A DNA stretch of 64,000 bases, from contig JAQFVV010006699.1 of assembly GCA_028023455.1 (NCBI GenBank), positions 186,001 to 250,000 of the forward strand, in the 5' to 3' direction. The notes below the pieces were generated by a model, which was not told where the DNA came from, ran no database searches, and was given only the letters and a program-made list of their open reading frames with translations. The translations under genes were made by a program, and so were the position numbers. Shown here one piece after another: positions 1-10,706 of the stretch (its first letter is position 1; every line of letters begins with the position of its first letter). Source of the stretch: Epiperipatus broadwayi. Taxonomy: Eukaryota > Onychophora > Udeonychophora > Euonychophora > Peripatidae.

Positions 1-9
1 AGATATAAA

Positions 10-340
10 TGTTTATTAGCATTTTGAAGATTGTTGCCTATGTAATTTCGCTCTCTGTATTTGAATTATTTTATTTATTTCATAGAGACATTGTTTAGTT
101 GCAGTTTGCAATTTGTTGTTTATGTAATTTCACAATCTTTGTTTGAATTATTTATTTTATAGAGAATTTGTTTAGTTGCCATTTAAAGATGGTTGCTTAT
201 GTAATTTCGCACTCTTTGTTTGAATTATTTTATTTATTTTACAGAGAAGTTGTTTAGTTGCAGTTTAAAGTTCATTGTTTATGGAATTTCACGCTCTTTC
301 TTTGAATTATTTTATTTATTTGACAGAGAGCAGACCTGAG
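10..340. repeat. 82-bp tandem repeat, four copies
   Basis: Four diverged copies begin near 10, 92, 169 and 251. Each carries a TGTTTAGTTGC-like start, then TATGTAATTTC, TTTGAATTATT and a TTTATTT..AGAGA end. Spacing is 82, 77 and 82 bp. No coding potential is seen. The array may continue to the left of the window. Confidence 0.85.
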
Positions 341-399
341 AATTTTTTAACATCTGTAGATGACTTGATATATAGATCGTCATAAATTTCACAAAATCC

Positions 400-716
400 A
401 ATAAAATTAAGGTCATAGGGTAAAGATGTCAATAGTTGTCAAAAACCTAAGCACATCACAATATATAATACAAAATACTGAACTGAGTTCAGATTTATAT
501 GACTATAAAAGCAAGATGGTTCATATTGAAAACATGTATACGTTTTTCAATTCAGGTAGATAGATCAATAGTTAAAATAAGGTAAAATGATAGCTGCTAG
601 AAGGAAGAAGTATTATATGTTAACGATTCAAGCGCACTGTTCCAATATCTAAAGCCCCTTTCTGATCAAAATCATCAGCTTGAAACTAGTCTGGGAATAT
701 TGAATAGGTTAGTTTT
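400..716 (+). mobile_element. Old, diverged family-1 hammerhead element
   Basis: The stretch follows the family-1 consensus at low identity: the internal hairpin TGAACTGAGTTCAG near 480, the downstream ACTATAAAAGC block, and a remnant ribozyme at 662-691. The remnant reads CTGATCA (G8 changed to C), then GAAAC at 682-686 and TAGTC ending at 691, followed by TGGGAATATTG. The G8 change should abolish cleavage. Boundaries are approximate. Confidence 0.55.
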
Positions 717-1059
717 GGGTAGAGGTTTTTTTAATCATTATCACCTATATCAATTAGTTATTAAAGCTTACAGTAGATGCCTTACAGATGTGAATAAAAA
801 AATCACAATATACATTATACACATTAAAAAATTTAACCAATATAATGTCATTTCAATTTTTTATTATATACATTTTCTACACATTTTTTAATTTTAAAAA
901 ATTGGGATGATTTAACAAAAGTTTCTAAAAAATATAAACCTATCATCAACGATTCGATTAATTTGTATACACTTTGTCAAACCATATAACTTTGAAATAT
1001 TATTTAAAAATAAACAAAGATAAACAAATCGTAAAATACAAATATATATATATTCTAAT

Positions 1060-1165
1060 AATCCCACATTTCGGTGCAGTAACAAATACTTTCCTCAGAC
1101 CTTGTTCTTTCTCAAATCATAAGAATATGTGTACTGAGGTTTAAAATCACAATTTTAATATTCGA
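1060..1165 (-). mobile_element. PLE-type terminal fragment with degenerate hammerhead
   Basis: On the minus strand CTGAGGA (plus 1092-1098) is followed by an imperfect stem and GAAAT (plus 68-72 of the 1000s, i.e. 1068-1072). The flanking TTTCTCAAATCATAAGAAT and TTTAAAATC blocks recur at 7200-7330, so the two are copies of one family. GACGTTTC...CCTCAG layouts of this kind are known from pseudo-LTRs of Penelope-like elements. This copy is decayed: stem II does not pair fully and no clear UH site follows. Confidence 0.5.
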
Positions 1166-1668
1166 AATTTTTCATTTAAACTATGTAATTAGAAATTGTT
1201 GAGGTTGAAGGGTGTTATGTAAGCATTGTACAAAAAATAAAAAAAAATAAAAATTGGCTTTTGTACATGCTGTAATATTTGAAAAATAAATATTTATATG
1301 TCTAAAAGAGTCTTCTTGAATCATAATATTTATCAGTAAAAAGTTAGTGAAAATTGAAATTGAACTCGTTATAAATAGGTTTATAATTATAAGAAATTAT
1401 AAAAGCTATTCTGTGTTAACATAAACAGGCAATTTTCTATTTATTTTTGTTTTTGTGCATGGTATGTGCATGTATGTTACAGATATATATATATATATAT
1501 TTTCCTTTATAGAAATTTATATATTCTGTTCTATATTATTTAATAATATAGTATAAAATGAATTTGTTTTGATTTGTTAATTGCGGCTCCAAAATTTAAG
1601 TCTAAATATCTAAGTAAATTATTTGGATAACATTTCTTTTGCAAAAATTGTCAGTAATCTTATATATT

Positions 1669-2243
1669 AAACAATTCAAAACAAAGCAAAACTCTCCATA
1701 TAGTAGTGCCATCTTGTGCTAACAAGAGCAATCAATGGATGCCAGAAGGCTTGTGCATAAAATCCCTATCTATTGCCTACTCATCCAATATCCCCAGACT
1801 AGTTTCTGGCTTGTGGCCTTCATCAGTGAGGAGCCTTGGATCTGAGAGCACTGCACCTAGATGTTAGGATCTAATGCAACCCTAAAGCACCTACCTTTTA
1901 ACTGTAATTAACTACAAAACTATGAGAATGAAATTGAAAACACAATTAATATTTTCAATCCAAGCTCAATAGCTTATATAGTTATATGGGTCTGAACTCA
2001 ATTCAGCACCCATACATTTTGGTGTGGCTCTTTAACAACCATAGCCACCACTATCCTATTAGGCAGGGTTGGTGTTAAACCACTAAACATCACATGATGA
2101 CTATCTCATACTAGCACATAATTGTTATTAAACAATTCAAAACAAAGCAAAACTCTCTATATGAAGAGTTTTGCTTTGTTTTGATTTGTTTAATAACAAT
2201 TATGTGCTAGTATGAGATACTCATCATGTGATGTTTAGTGGTT
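1669..2243 (-). mobile_element. Family-1 hammerhead element, 575 bp, with 14-bp TSD
   Basis: The element is bounded by an exact direct repeat TAATCTTATATATT at 1655-1668 and 2244-2257. It contains about 1.05 direct units with a 461-bp period (AACTCTC at 1690 and again at 2151), and its right end, 2164-2243, folds back on 2076-2155 as a near-perfect hairpin ending in GTTTAGTGGTTT. The ribozyme reads on the minus strand. There is no ORF. A variable-length TSD plus tandem and inverted parts suggests target-primed retrotransposition of a multimeric or folded template; that mechanism is inferred. An alternative is an unusual fold-back DNA transposon. Confidence 0.8.
1783..1841 (-). ncRNA. Type I hammerhead ribozyme, family 1
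   Basis: Read on the minus strand: stem I 3' strand ATCCAA..CTCCTCA, core CTGATGA, stem II GGC/GCC with loop CACAA, core GAAAC, two-base-pair stem III (AC, loop TA, GT), cleavable C, then stem I 5' strand TGGGGATATTGGAT. TGGGGA pairs with TCCTCA, and TTGGAT pairs with ATCCAA across an internal loop. All core bases are present. The 10.1/11.1 position is an A-A mismatch instead of the usual G-C pair, so self-cleavage may be weak. Very short stem III is known from PLE and retrozyme hammerheads, which tend to act as dimers. Confidence 0.7.
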
Positions 2244-2257
2244 TAATCTTATATATT

Positions 2258-4650
2258 CTCTTAAATGGTTTTTATAAATCACAGGAAATGTGTTTGGGCA
2301 ATGTGTTCATAAAATTGGAGCTGAAAATGACAACCCAGACCTACCATTTAACAGATAGGGTCAAAAGGTTAAATTTCTGAGAGAATCAAGATTAGATAAA
2401 CCAGATCCCCCCTTGCTTATAAAAGGAGCCAAGTAGAGTGAGGGCGACTTGCTAATTCAAAATAACTTGCTAATTCCATCTCTGAAGGTTTGCTCTGATT
2501 TTTTTATCCCTCTCACAGATTGACTAACTTATTAAGAAGTGCAAAAGCATTATTAAAATATGAAATGCTAATCCAGTTATAAATAGTGTGCATTTCTTTT
2601 CTCCAAAGTTAATAATGACCAAATCAACTCTTAATAAAAGACTTTGTATCCAGTGCCTCAATATGTATATTTGGTGTATCAAAATTTGTTTAAAGAGAGA
2701 ATGATCAAACTTTTATATAATGCTAAATAGCCAATTCATATTTTAATAATAAAATCTATTCATTTTGATTGTGTTTTAAACCCAACATGGTAAAAGGAAA
2801 AAGCACCTAAATTCAAATTCAGGAAAGAAAATCTTCAAAATGTGCAAGTAATCTGCAGGACTCTTTTAAACTACATTTAATTATCAATATAGTTACCTCT
2901 TGATTAAAGAAACAGTATGTGTGTCTATATAGTACCTATAACTATCTCCAAAACAAAATGAACTAAATAATAATTGTTGGTGGACAATAATATCAAGTTT
3001 TGAAACTTAGCCTCAAAGGAAAGATACAATCTGTAGTGTTTAATATTTATAATTTATTTTGCTTTATTTATATGTATAGCATGTTAATAGAAAGTTTAAT
3101 GATTATATTAATTTTAATTTTGTTGTTTAAAATGTTAAAAAAAAGAAAGAGAAATGATTTTGATTCATAAGACCTATTGAAGTAAAAATAAGGGAATTAA
3201 ACATTGTTTAACATGTGTAATAATGAAGTATAAATACTTATGTACTTGGTAAAAAAAGGATAGAAAATGTTTTTTTTTATTATCAAAATTATCTGCTTAG
3301 TATTAAATGTGTAAAGAGTGATTGGATGATCATGTGAATAATCATTGCTATGCTATAATATGTTGATTTTATCTGTTATTAATATAAGATTGGAGCGGTG
3401 TTGCTGTGTGCTTGAATTATTAAAATTAAAATAGTTCATGGTTTTGATTTGTGATCCGGTCAGACTTTATTATTTCATTAAGATTGTAATCACCATATGT
3501 GTGTGTATATACGAAACTATAAATGCTTGTTATTACTGAGGTAGAGTTATCTTACAACCTCATAGATAGGAAATAACTATCTCATAATTTATTCACTATG
3601 ACAGTAGGTGATGAGAACCAGTTCCCACTCCATTTATTTTTATTAAAGTAGGGAATTATTGATAGAGTTCTTGTTAGAGTTGTGGAAAATGTTGTGCATG
3701 CCTATATGTAGAGTAAGTGTGTAGAGAAAGTGTTCCTCACACAATTCTAGTCTCAGAGAAGACTTCTCTCTGGCTAATGCAGACATTTGATGTTGGGAGT
3801 TGTTGTTTTTTTATTTACCTTACTGATACATTTATGAGTGTGTTATAAAGCTGCATAGTGCTATGAAATATATAGAGGGTTTTGCAAGACAGGATAAAAA
3901 TTGCTTTGATAGGACTGGGGTTTCAGTCAGATGTATGTGTTGATGAAGGGGATGACAACGATTTTAATTTGTAAGCTGACCGATCTATAGTCGGATTTTT
4001 GAAGGATAGTAAAATGAGTGTCGTCATGCTGGGACAACATGCTGACCTATCAAAATATATACAATTGCTAACATGGAGATCAGTTGATATTTAGCATGCA
4101 TGAATGTAAAATTATAATTTTTATATTTAAACCCATTTGAAGGACCATTTAGAGATTTTTAATATTACATCATCGTTTTCATAGGAAATATAAAGATTTA
4201 TTACTTGTTGGAATAATTAAATTCAGAATTATTATAAAGATGTATTTGACTGCTGGAATAATTCAGTTTGCAATTGTTGTAATGAAAGGGGGGGGGGCAG
4301 AAATTTATATGTTCTATGAAAGTTATAAGATAATTTCATATTATACTTAAATACAGAATTCTGATTATGATTTTATGCATAAGCATCTTAACGTTCAATT
4401 AAAGATGGGTAAAGACAATGATTAAGTTATAAAGAAATTTAATTAATTTAAATATGTATTATGTATTATTATTATCATTATTTCGCTAATTTAAATATGT
4501 ATTATGTATCATTATGATTATTATTTAGTAAATCTCATATAATATTTGAGGGTAGGATATAATAGATGTGTTTCTTTTATTTTATTATTGTAATAAAGAT
4601 TAATTATTATGAATTTACATGCATGTCATGTGTCTTCATGTTTTAAATAT
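2258..4650. other. A+T-rich region without recognised gene
   Basis: No reading frame or RNA gene is supported. A TATAAAAG box at about 2428 follows a C-rich patch and could be a relic promoter of a retroelement, but nothing downstream supports this. A G-homopolymer of nine occurs near 4290. Confidence 0.4.
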
Positions 4651-4659
4651 CTTCAGAAT

Positions 4660-4990
4660 CTATATCCAGCACCTATATCTAAAACTTATACCAGATTTCC
4701 ATAATTTAAATTGATATAATTCATTTTTATATTGATTGATTCCATAATTTAAATTTCCATAATTCATTTTTATATATTGATTGATTCCATAGTTGATTTA
4801 TATAATTCATTTTATATTGATGGATTCCATAGTTGATTTATATAATTCATTTTTATATATTGATTGATTCCATAGTTGACTTATATAATTCATTTTATAT
4901 TGATTGATTTTCATACTTTATTTGCATAATTTATTTTATGATCGATTTCCATGTTTCACTTACATGATTGAGTTCCTTGATTGATTTCCA
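4660..4990. repeat. Degenerate tandem repeat of ATTGATTGATTCCATA type
   Basis: TATAATTCATTTTATATTG, GATTGATTCCATAG and similar blocks recur at irregular spacings of about 30 to 60 bp from 4690 to 4990. The array is diverged and non-coding. Confidence 0.65.
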
Positions 4991-6012
4991 TGATTATTGT
5001 CCATGTTTTACTTCCATAGTTTACTTTGGCAAAAGTGTAATAGATTTAACAGTACTAACTAAATTTGGGCAAACCAATGATATAAATTAGAATAAGATGA
5101 GAGAAAATAGTTAATTTAAGTATATTAAATTTGGTTATTTGATTCGTGTCAATGCTGTGAATATTAGAAGCAGACATAAAATCCCTTTTCTGCTTGCGAT
5201 ATTTAATATGATTCCCACTGGTAAAGTCACATTACAATTTAATTTAGCAACATTTGGGATCATATCCATTGCAATGTAATCGTTCATAATTGCACTTCGT
5301 TGGCAGATCTAGACCTTGAGAAGGAGTATTTTGATTATTAGATCTAAGAACTAGCTTGGAAGTCAAGTAGGTAATTATTAAAATTCGGGAAAGATTAGTA
5401 TAATAAGGATCATGAATTGATACTCGGTTGGAAGGCTTATATGTGTGTTTAAAAGAATAGGATTGAGTTATCAGTTTACAGGAGAACATAACACAGACAT
5501 TCAGTGTTATATAACTGTAACAATTGAGAATGATAGATGCTGAGAACGAGAAATAAAGTAGTGGAATTAAATGGGAAGAATTTATTTATAACATTTCTTT
5601 ATTCTATTTTAAATTAAATAATAATTTTATATTATAAGCATAAGTTATGAGTTCTCCGCATCGATTACTAAATTATTTCTAATCATCTATGAATTGGAAA
5701 TGTATACATTTTCGTAATTACCACTCGAGATCATGTATTTATATTAATGTTGTGGAAGAAAGTTGTCTCATTATTATCCAGTTAGTAATAAGAATTTATC
5801 ACGGAAACATTTGCATAATTATTTCTAAGTTTGAAACCAAGACCACAATAAATTGAGTTGTATTTATCAACATTATATATTTTTGAGAGACAATTTAATT
5901 ACTTTCTCCATTGTTTTCTATAGTAATAAGCATGATGATGATGATCTCTGGTTGGCATTGCGATATCATAATTGCAATTTGGCGCCTGGGTATAATTAGT
6001 CTTATTATTAAT
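4991..6012. other. A+T-rich region, nothing recognised
   Basis: Short chance ORFs on the minus strand (5244-5489 and 5895-6113) lack any family motif and have the composition of their surroundings. I see no supported gene here. Confidence 0.4.
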
Positions 6013-6107
6013 ATAATTAGACAAACACACCTGCCATCATTGTTTGATCCCAAGGTTAAATTCAATTGACTAGCTACTTGAAATAAATAAATAAAATTGA
6101 GGTTACT

Positions 6108-6146
<39 letters not shown>

Positions 6147-6252
6147 GACAAACCCAGTAGCCGTCCTTGTTTGATCCTAAGGTTAGATTCAATCGACCAG
6201 CTACTTGAAATAAATGAATAAAATTGAGGTTACAATATATATATATATATAT
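6013..6252. repeat. 127-bp tandem duplication ending in (TA)n
   Basis: A unit starting ATAATTAGACAAAC at 6013 is repeated from 6140 with about 90% identity. Each copy ends in AAAATTGAGGTTAC followed by a TA run. The TA run of the first copy abuts the second, which points to slippage or unequal exchange through the microsatellite. Confidence 0.8.
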
Positions 6253-7071
6253 GTAATGTTCAAAATCTGATTAAAATAAAAACATTAAAACTGAAAAAAT
6301 ATGGTTTTTAATAAACAAATACATTATAAAACACATTATTAGTAAAAAAAATTATTAACCTGTGTTTAAATATTTTTTATAATAAAAATTACTTCTGTTA
6401 CTGTTTTTATTTAAGTACATGAACATTTTCAGTTCTACATGTGAGAATGTCATTTTGCAAAGTCATGAATTATTAAATTAAAAGAAAGCACATAAAATTA
6501 TGCTAGCACAAAAACAGACCTAAAAGATAGATTGGTATTATTGTAACTTTTTATAATTTATTGAATTGATATTTACATAACACAGTGAGAGGAACAATTA
6601 CTTACATTTCAATTACATATTAAACTGACATTTGATTTGATGTTTAAAAGTTGTTAAAACTAAGATTCTGCTTTGATACACTGAATATTTCAATAGCGAT
6701 TTTAGATTTATTGTGTACATAAAGTAAAATAATAGACCTAATTCATTTCCCTGTTTAAAACTAAGTGAACAAAACTAAGATTAACTAATAATAAAGATAA
6801 AGGATATATTGGTATCATTCTATCTTTTCATAATTTGTTAACATGACATTTACATAACTCAAGGGAAAATAGAGTTACTTCCGTTTTAATCACATAATGT
6901 ACAATTGTAAATTTATTTTTCATTCAGTTTATATTCTAATATTATTTTGATTTTTTTCTTTTTGAAACACCTTTATTATGTTTAAGTAAATGCTCTACTC
7001 CTTTTATTTTTTATAAATAGTCCTTTGTGTTTATCTCCAGCATTTCTTTATCAGTTTTGAATTCATTTAGA

Positions 7072-7148
7072 AACACACACGCGCACACACACACACATAT
7101 ATATATATATGTTAATTCTAATATATATATATATGTTAATTCTAATAT
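7072..7148. repeat. (CA)n followed by interrupted (TA)n
   Basis: An ACACAC run with one CG interruption passes into TATATA, with the 9-bp insert GTTAATTCTAAT occurring twice. This is a microsatellite; the ORF that crosses it is an artefact. Confidence 0.85.
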
Positions 7149-7199
7149 TTTCACGGATAAAAGATGTCATATTATTATTACTATTTTCGGGATATTCCG

Positions 7200-7330
7200 T
7201 GTAGTGAAAAAGCTAAATGCTGACGTTTCAGTACAATATCAAGTACCTTCCTCAGAGCGTCCTCTTTCTCAAATCATAAGAATGCATGTGAGATTTAAAA
7301 TCGTTTTTATCGTTTTCTTTCTCCTCATAT
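7200..7330 (-). mobile_element. PLE-type terminal fragment with hammerhead-like core
   Basis: On the minus strand: GCT, CTGAGGA (plus 7249-7255), stem II using GTAC/GTAC, GAAAC (plus 7225-7229), GTC, then AGC. A15.1-C15.2 pair with G-U directly, so stem III has no loop. AGC pairs with GCT as a minimal stem I, and a distal CTTTTTC/GAGAAAG pairing is possible. It shares its 3' flank with the copy at 1060-1165. It most likely derives from a Penelope-like pseudo-LTR. Activity as a monomer is doubtful. Confidence 0.5.
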
Positions 7331-7428
7331 TTAAATTCTATTGGTTGAGAAGTTTTAAAATTTATTTTCTCTTCCAATAGCTTCTTCCAAATGTTGTTAA
7401 TCTTCTTTAACTCACACCTTTCATTGTT

Positions 7429-7868
7429 AAACCACTAAACATCACATGATCACTATCTCATACTAGCACAATAATTGTTATTAAACAATTCAAAACAAAC
7501 AACACTCTCCATATAGTAGTGCCATCTTGTGCTAACAAGAGCAATCAATGGATGCCATAAGGCTTGTGCATAAAATCCCTATCTAATGCCTACTCATCCA
7601 ATATCCCCAGACTAGTTTCTGGCTTGTGGCCTTCATCAGTGAGGGTGCTGGAGGGTTGCATTAGATCCTAAGATCTAGGTGCAGTGCTCTCAGATCCAAG
7701 GCTCCTCACTGATGAAGGCCACAAGCCAGAAACTAGTCTGGGGATATTGGATGAGTAGGCATTAGATAGGGATTTTATGCACAAGCCTTCTGGCATCCAT
7801 TGATTGCTCTTGTTAGCACAAGATGGCACTACTATATGGAGAGTGTTGTTTGTTTTGAATTGTTTAAT
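7429..7868. mobile_element. Family-1 fold-back element, 440 bp, with 13-bp TSD
   Basis: The exact direct repeat ACCTTTCATTGTT flanks the element at 7416-7428 and 7869-7881. Inside, 7480-7644 and 7704-7868 form inverted arms of 165 bp each around a 59-bp spacer, so one ribozyme-bearing half-unit is present in both orientations. The left extra part (7429-7479) is the ACCACTAAACATCACATGATC end known from other copies. There is no ORF. The element is younger than most copies here, judging by the near-identical arms. Confidence 0.85.
7694..7752 (+). ncRNA. Type I hammerhead ribozyme, family 1, intact core
   Basis: CTGATGA lies at 7709-7715 and GAAAC at 7729-7733. Stem II is GGC/GCC closing the CACAA loop, flanked by the A-A mismatch at 10.1/11.1. 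Stem III is AC/GT with a two-base loop. The predicted cleavage is after C7738. Stem I pairs 7739-7744 with the TCCTCA before the core, and ATCCAA (7694-7699) with TTGGAT (7747-7752). The opposite arm, 7596-7645, repeats the core on the minus strand but has lost the outer stem I strand. Confidence 0.72.
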
Positions 7869-8192
7869 ACCTTTCATTGTTGTTTAAAGAACTTTGCCTT
7901 GATAACAGGTTGAGATTAATTATGATATTGATAATTGGATTGTCTAGTGTTGACTGATTTTAACGATTAATTATAAATCCATTTAACCTTGAGCATTATT
8001 ATACTAGTTATTTAAATAATATTTTGGGTGCAATTTAAACATTATAATTGCAGTTTGAATGTTATAATTGATTATTTAATAGTCTGCATTAAGGATAGTC
8101 TATATTTTCCTGTTAATTAAAGACGTTTATTTAAACTTATTTGTATCAATAATTTCAATCTCTGTTGTATAAGTTGCAATGTTTAGTGTCTA

Positions 8193-8779
8193 GCTGAAAC
8201 ACACAGGCTTACATATACCTGTGTCTATATATGTAATATATAGGGTATATGAGCACATACTTTCACATGACCCACCACTCTCCACACTATCTTATAACAC
8301 TGATGCATTCGAACACACATATGTTGAAAAGATAAATAATCACCAATATACGTATTTCATGCTGAACCAGTAATCATCAATTGGTCTAGATTAACATCTC
8401 TACAGCATATATGCTATAAGTGTTCAGATGTATATTAAGATAGCCAAACCTCATTCTTTAATGGACAGGCTTCAATCTACTCCACACTCCAACTCTTCAA
8501 CCATCCACACTCCAACTCTTCAATTGTCCATCCAACTGGACAGTTGAAGTGTTGGAGTGTGGAGTAGATTGAAGCCTGTCCTTTAAAGTATGAGGTTTGG
8601 CTATCTTAATATATATCTAAACACTTATAGCATATATGCATAGAGATGGTAATCTGGACCATCTGATGATTGCTGGTTTAGCATGAAATACGTATATTGG
8701 TGATTATTTATCTTTTCAACAAATGTGTGTTCGAGTGTATCAGTGTTATGAGATAGTGTGGAGAGTGGTGGATCATGTG
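8193..8779 (+). mobile_element. Family-4 fold-back element, 587 bp, with 15-bp TSD
   Basis: The exact direct repeat AATGTTTAGTGTCTA is found at 8178-8192 and 8780-8794. A left unique segment of about 65 bp is followed by long inverted arms (about 8258-8500 and 8540-8779) with a short spacer in which a 20-bp CCACACTCCAACTCTTCA unit is repeated. The arms differ at scattered sites. Unrelated in primary sequence to family 1 but organised in the same way: asymmetric left end, palindrome, hammerhead-like core, long TSD. No coding capacity. Confidence 0.8.
8650..8708 (+). ncRNA. Putative hammerhead ribozyme, family 4
   Basis: CTGATGA at 8663-8669 is followed by TGCT/AGCA pairing around GGTTT, with a U-U mismatch at 10.1/11.1, then GAAA at 8685-8688. 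Stem III could be ATAC/GTAT with A as the cleavable base. Stem I is weaker (TGGT with ACCA, one bulge). The opposite arm carries TTGATGA instead of CTGATGA. The core is convincing by analogy with families 1 to 3, but cleavage is uncertain. Confidence 0.45.
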
Positions 8780-8794
8780 AATGTTTAGTGTCTA

Positions 8795-9597
8795 TATAAA
8801 TATATTGGACCATAAATAAGGGTAGAATTCTACATTTTTTGTTAAAAGATGTTTGCTTGGAAAACAGAAGCAGATTGTTGATTGTTATCGATATTGGGAT
8901 TGTCTATCTGTTGACTGATTTTAATGATTATGAGAGAATTTTAATAATGTAAACAATATCTTATGATTTCCAAAAGGAATGCTTTATTATAATCGGAACA
9001 ATTTTGTTTGTGTGACTTTATAATTATTATAAGTGCACTTTTAATTTAAATAAAATTTTTCTTAATTTGTAAAGTTTTAACAATAATTCATTGAAATTTT
9101 TAAAATGAAGTTAACATATTAAATATTTTATTAAAATAAATTCTTATTGAATATATTGAAATGCTGAAATGTTATTAATCTGATTACGTTTTAGTTTATT
9201 ACTTATTTTCTATATTTGACTAAAATATAATTTTAATTGTGTTTTTCATTTATAAGCTCATATTTTAATAAATTTAAAATATTGTAAGTGTAAAATCAAG
9301 GTTTAATTTTTACAGTTTAATGTTGAAAATATAATGCAAATATCTTAAAATTGTTTATCAACTGCAAAAGTTAATTAATCAAAAAATAAATTAAGAAATA
9401 CAATATATAATTAATTGCTGTAGTTTTAATAATGTGTATGGTTACGTCTTTTTTATTGATATTGCTTTATTATATAGTGACTTATTTTTATCTATAGAAT
9501 ATTAAAATGTATTTATTTATGCTATATACACAATTAAAATTATATTACTAATGCATTTTGTTGTTATAAAGATGAGAGGTTGTGTTTAGTTGTGTGT
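8795..9597. other. A+T-rich region, nothing recognised
   Basis: No supported gene, RNA or repeat was found here beyond short homopolymers. Confidence 0.4.
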
Positions 9598-9765
9598 CAA
9601 ATAAAAAGACATAGAAAAAGACCACATGTAAAATAGATGGATGAAATAAAAAAGTGGTCTGGGATGATTTGAAGGAAAGAGATTAAAGATTGAAGATATA
9701 TTGAACTTGGAGAGTTCTTCATCTTGCAATGGTATTGAATAATCATTGTTGTGATGATGATCAAA
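9598..9765 (+). mobile_element. 5'-truncated RTE-like LINE tail
   Basis: This stretch matches the last 170 bp of the RTE-like element at 10.6-13.5 kb: GATGGATGAAATAA, GATTGAA..., GAACTTGGAGAG, TCTTCATC and a final TGATGATGATC. It encodes the remnant of the C-terminal RWMDEI...ELGEIF segment with stops and indels. A short GAT-rich tail is typical of RTE-clade 3' ends. It is an independent, older insertion in the same orientation. Confidence 0.75.
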
Positions 9766-10604
9766 TAAAATTTTGTATATTTTGACTGTTTTGCTGATAT
9801 TTTTTTCCATTTGTGATGAAGGCTGGTATTGTCTTGGATGTATCATAATTCCTATTATTATTTATAAAAATACTGACTACAAATTAAGCAAAAATGTAAT
9901 GTTTTCTACTTATCCTTCGAACCTTTTAACCATTAAAATTTAATTATTAATTGCATAATGCATGAAATACCCCCATTACATTCAAAATAGTTGAGATTTA
10001 CATATCATTTTTGCCTTTAGTGGAACTGCATTTGAAAAAAATATTAAACAAAAATTGAGTGAATATATTTTAGCTAATGTAAACATTTTAAAACTTATTA
10101 TTAGTGCACTTTTCTTCTTGTATATAACTAAAATTTTTTTTTTTGCATTATGTATTGCACACAGTGAAACATAATTTTCTTTTCTTTTACTATTTAAGAT
10201 AAAAATCTTATTTAAATTGGATGTCTCACACATTTTAGTATAGTCTGATTTGTAATGATAGGGTATATAAATTAACTAAGTACAATAATTATATTTTCAA
10301 TTATTGTGATCATGTTTTATTATTGAAGAATATGCAGTATGCACTATACAATCTTTACATGAACTTCATATATAATGAATAAATCTTGTAGAGTATTACA
10401 CTGTTCTGCTTTGAGTATTGTCATTTTATTTTCTGATAATAATAATTTCACAAAGTTATTATTTTATTATATTATTAGTCTTACAGAATGATCTTTATTT
10501 AAAAAGAAACAACAGTCATTTTTTTAAAAAATAAAATATCAGTTTTTTTATTTAAGAATATTTTTTCAATATATAAAATCATGACAGACAAAAATAAATC
10601 ATGG
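9766..10604. other. A+T-rich region, nothing recognised
   Basis: The small minus-strand ORFs here (9586-9846, which overlaps the RTE tail antisense, and 9982-10233) show no domain. No gene is supported. Confidence 0.4.
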
Positions 10605-10706
10605 TCCTTATTCCCAGGAGGCTGTAAAGAAACCAATTAAGGCAGCGGTTGGTGGCTGAAGGCAGAGGGTGCTAAGAATCCCCTGATTGCAGACTCAGGC
10701 TGCCAT

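Noticed and set aside
2075-2090. CACTA-type DNA transposon ends (CCACTAAACATC at family-1 termini)
   Set aside because: The inverted repeat extends beyond CACTA, and TSDs are 9-15 bp rather than 2-3 bp.
7668-7877. Minus-strand 69-residue ORF
   Set aside because: It lies inside the family-1 palindrome; related frames elsewhere (54169-54399, 55409-55663, 56122-56370) are not conserved as protein.
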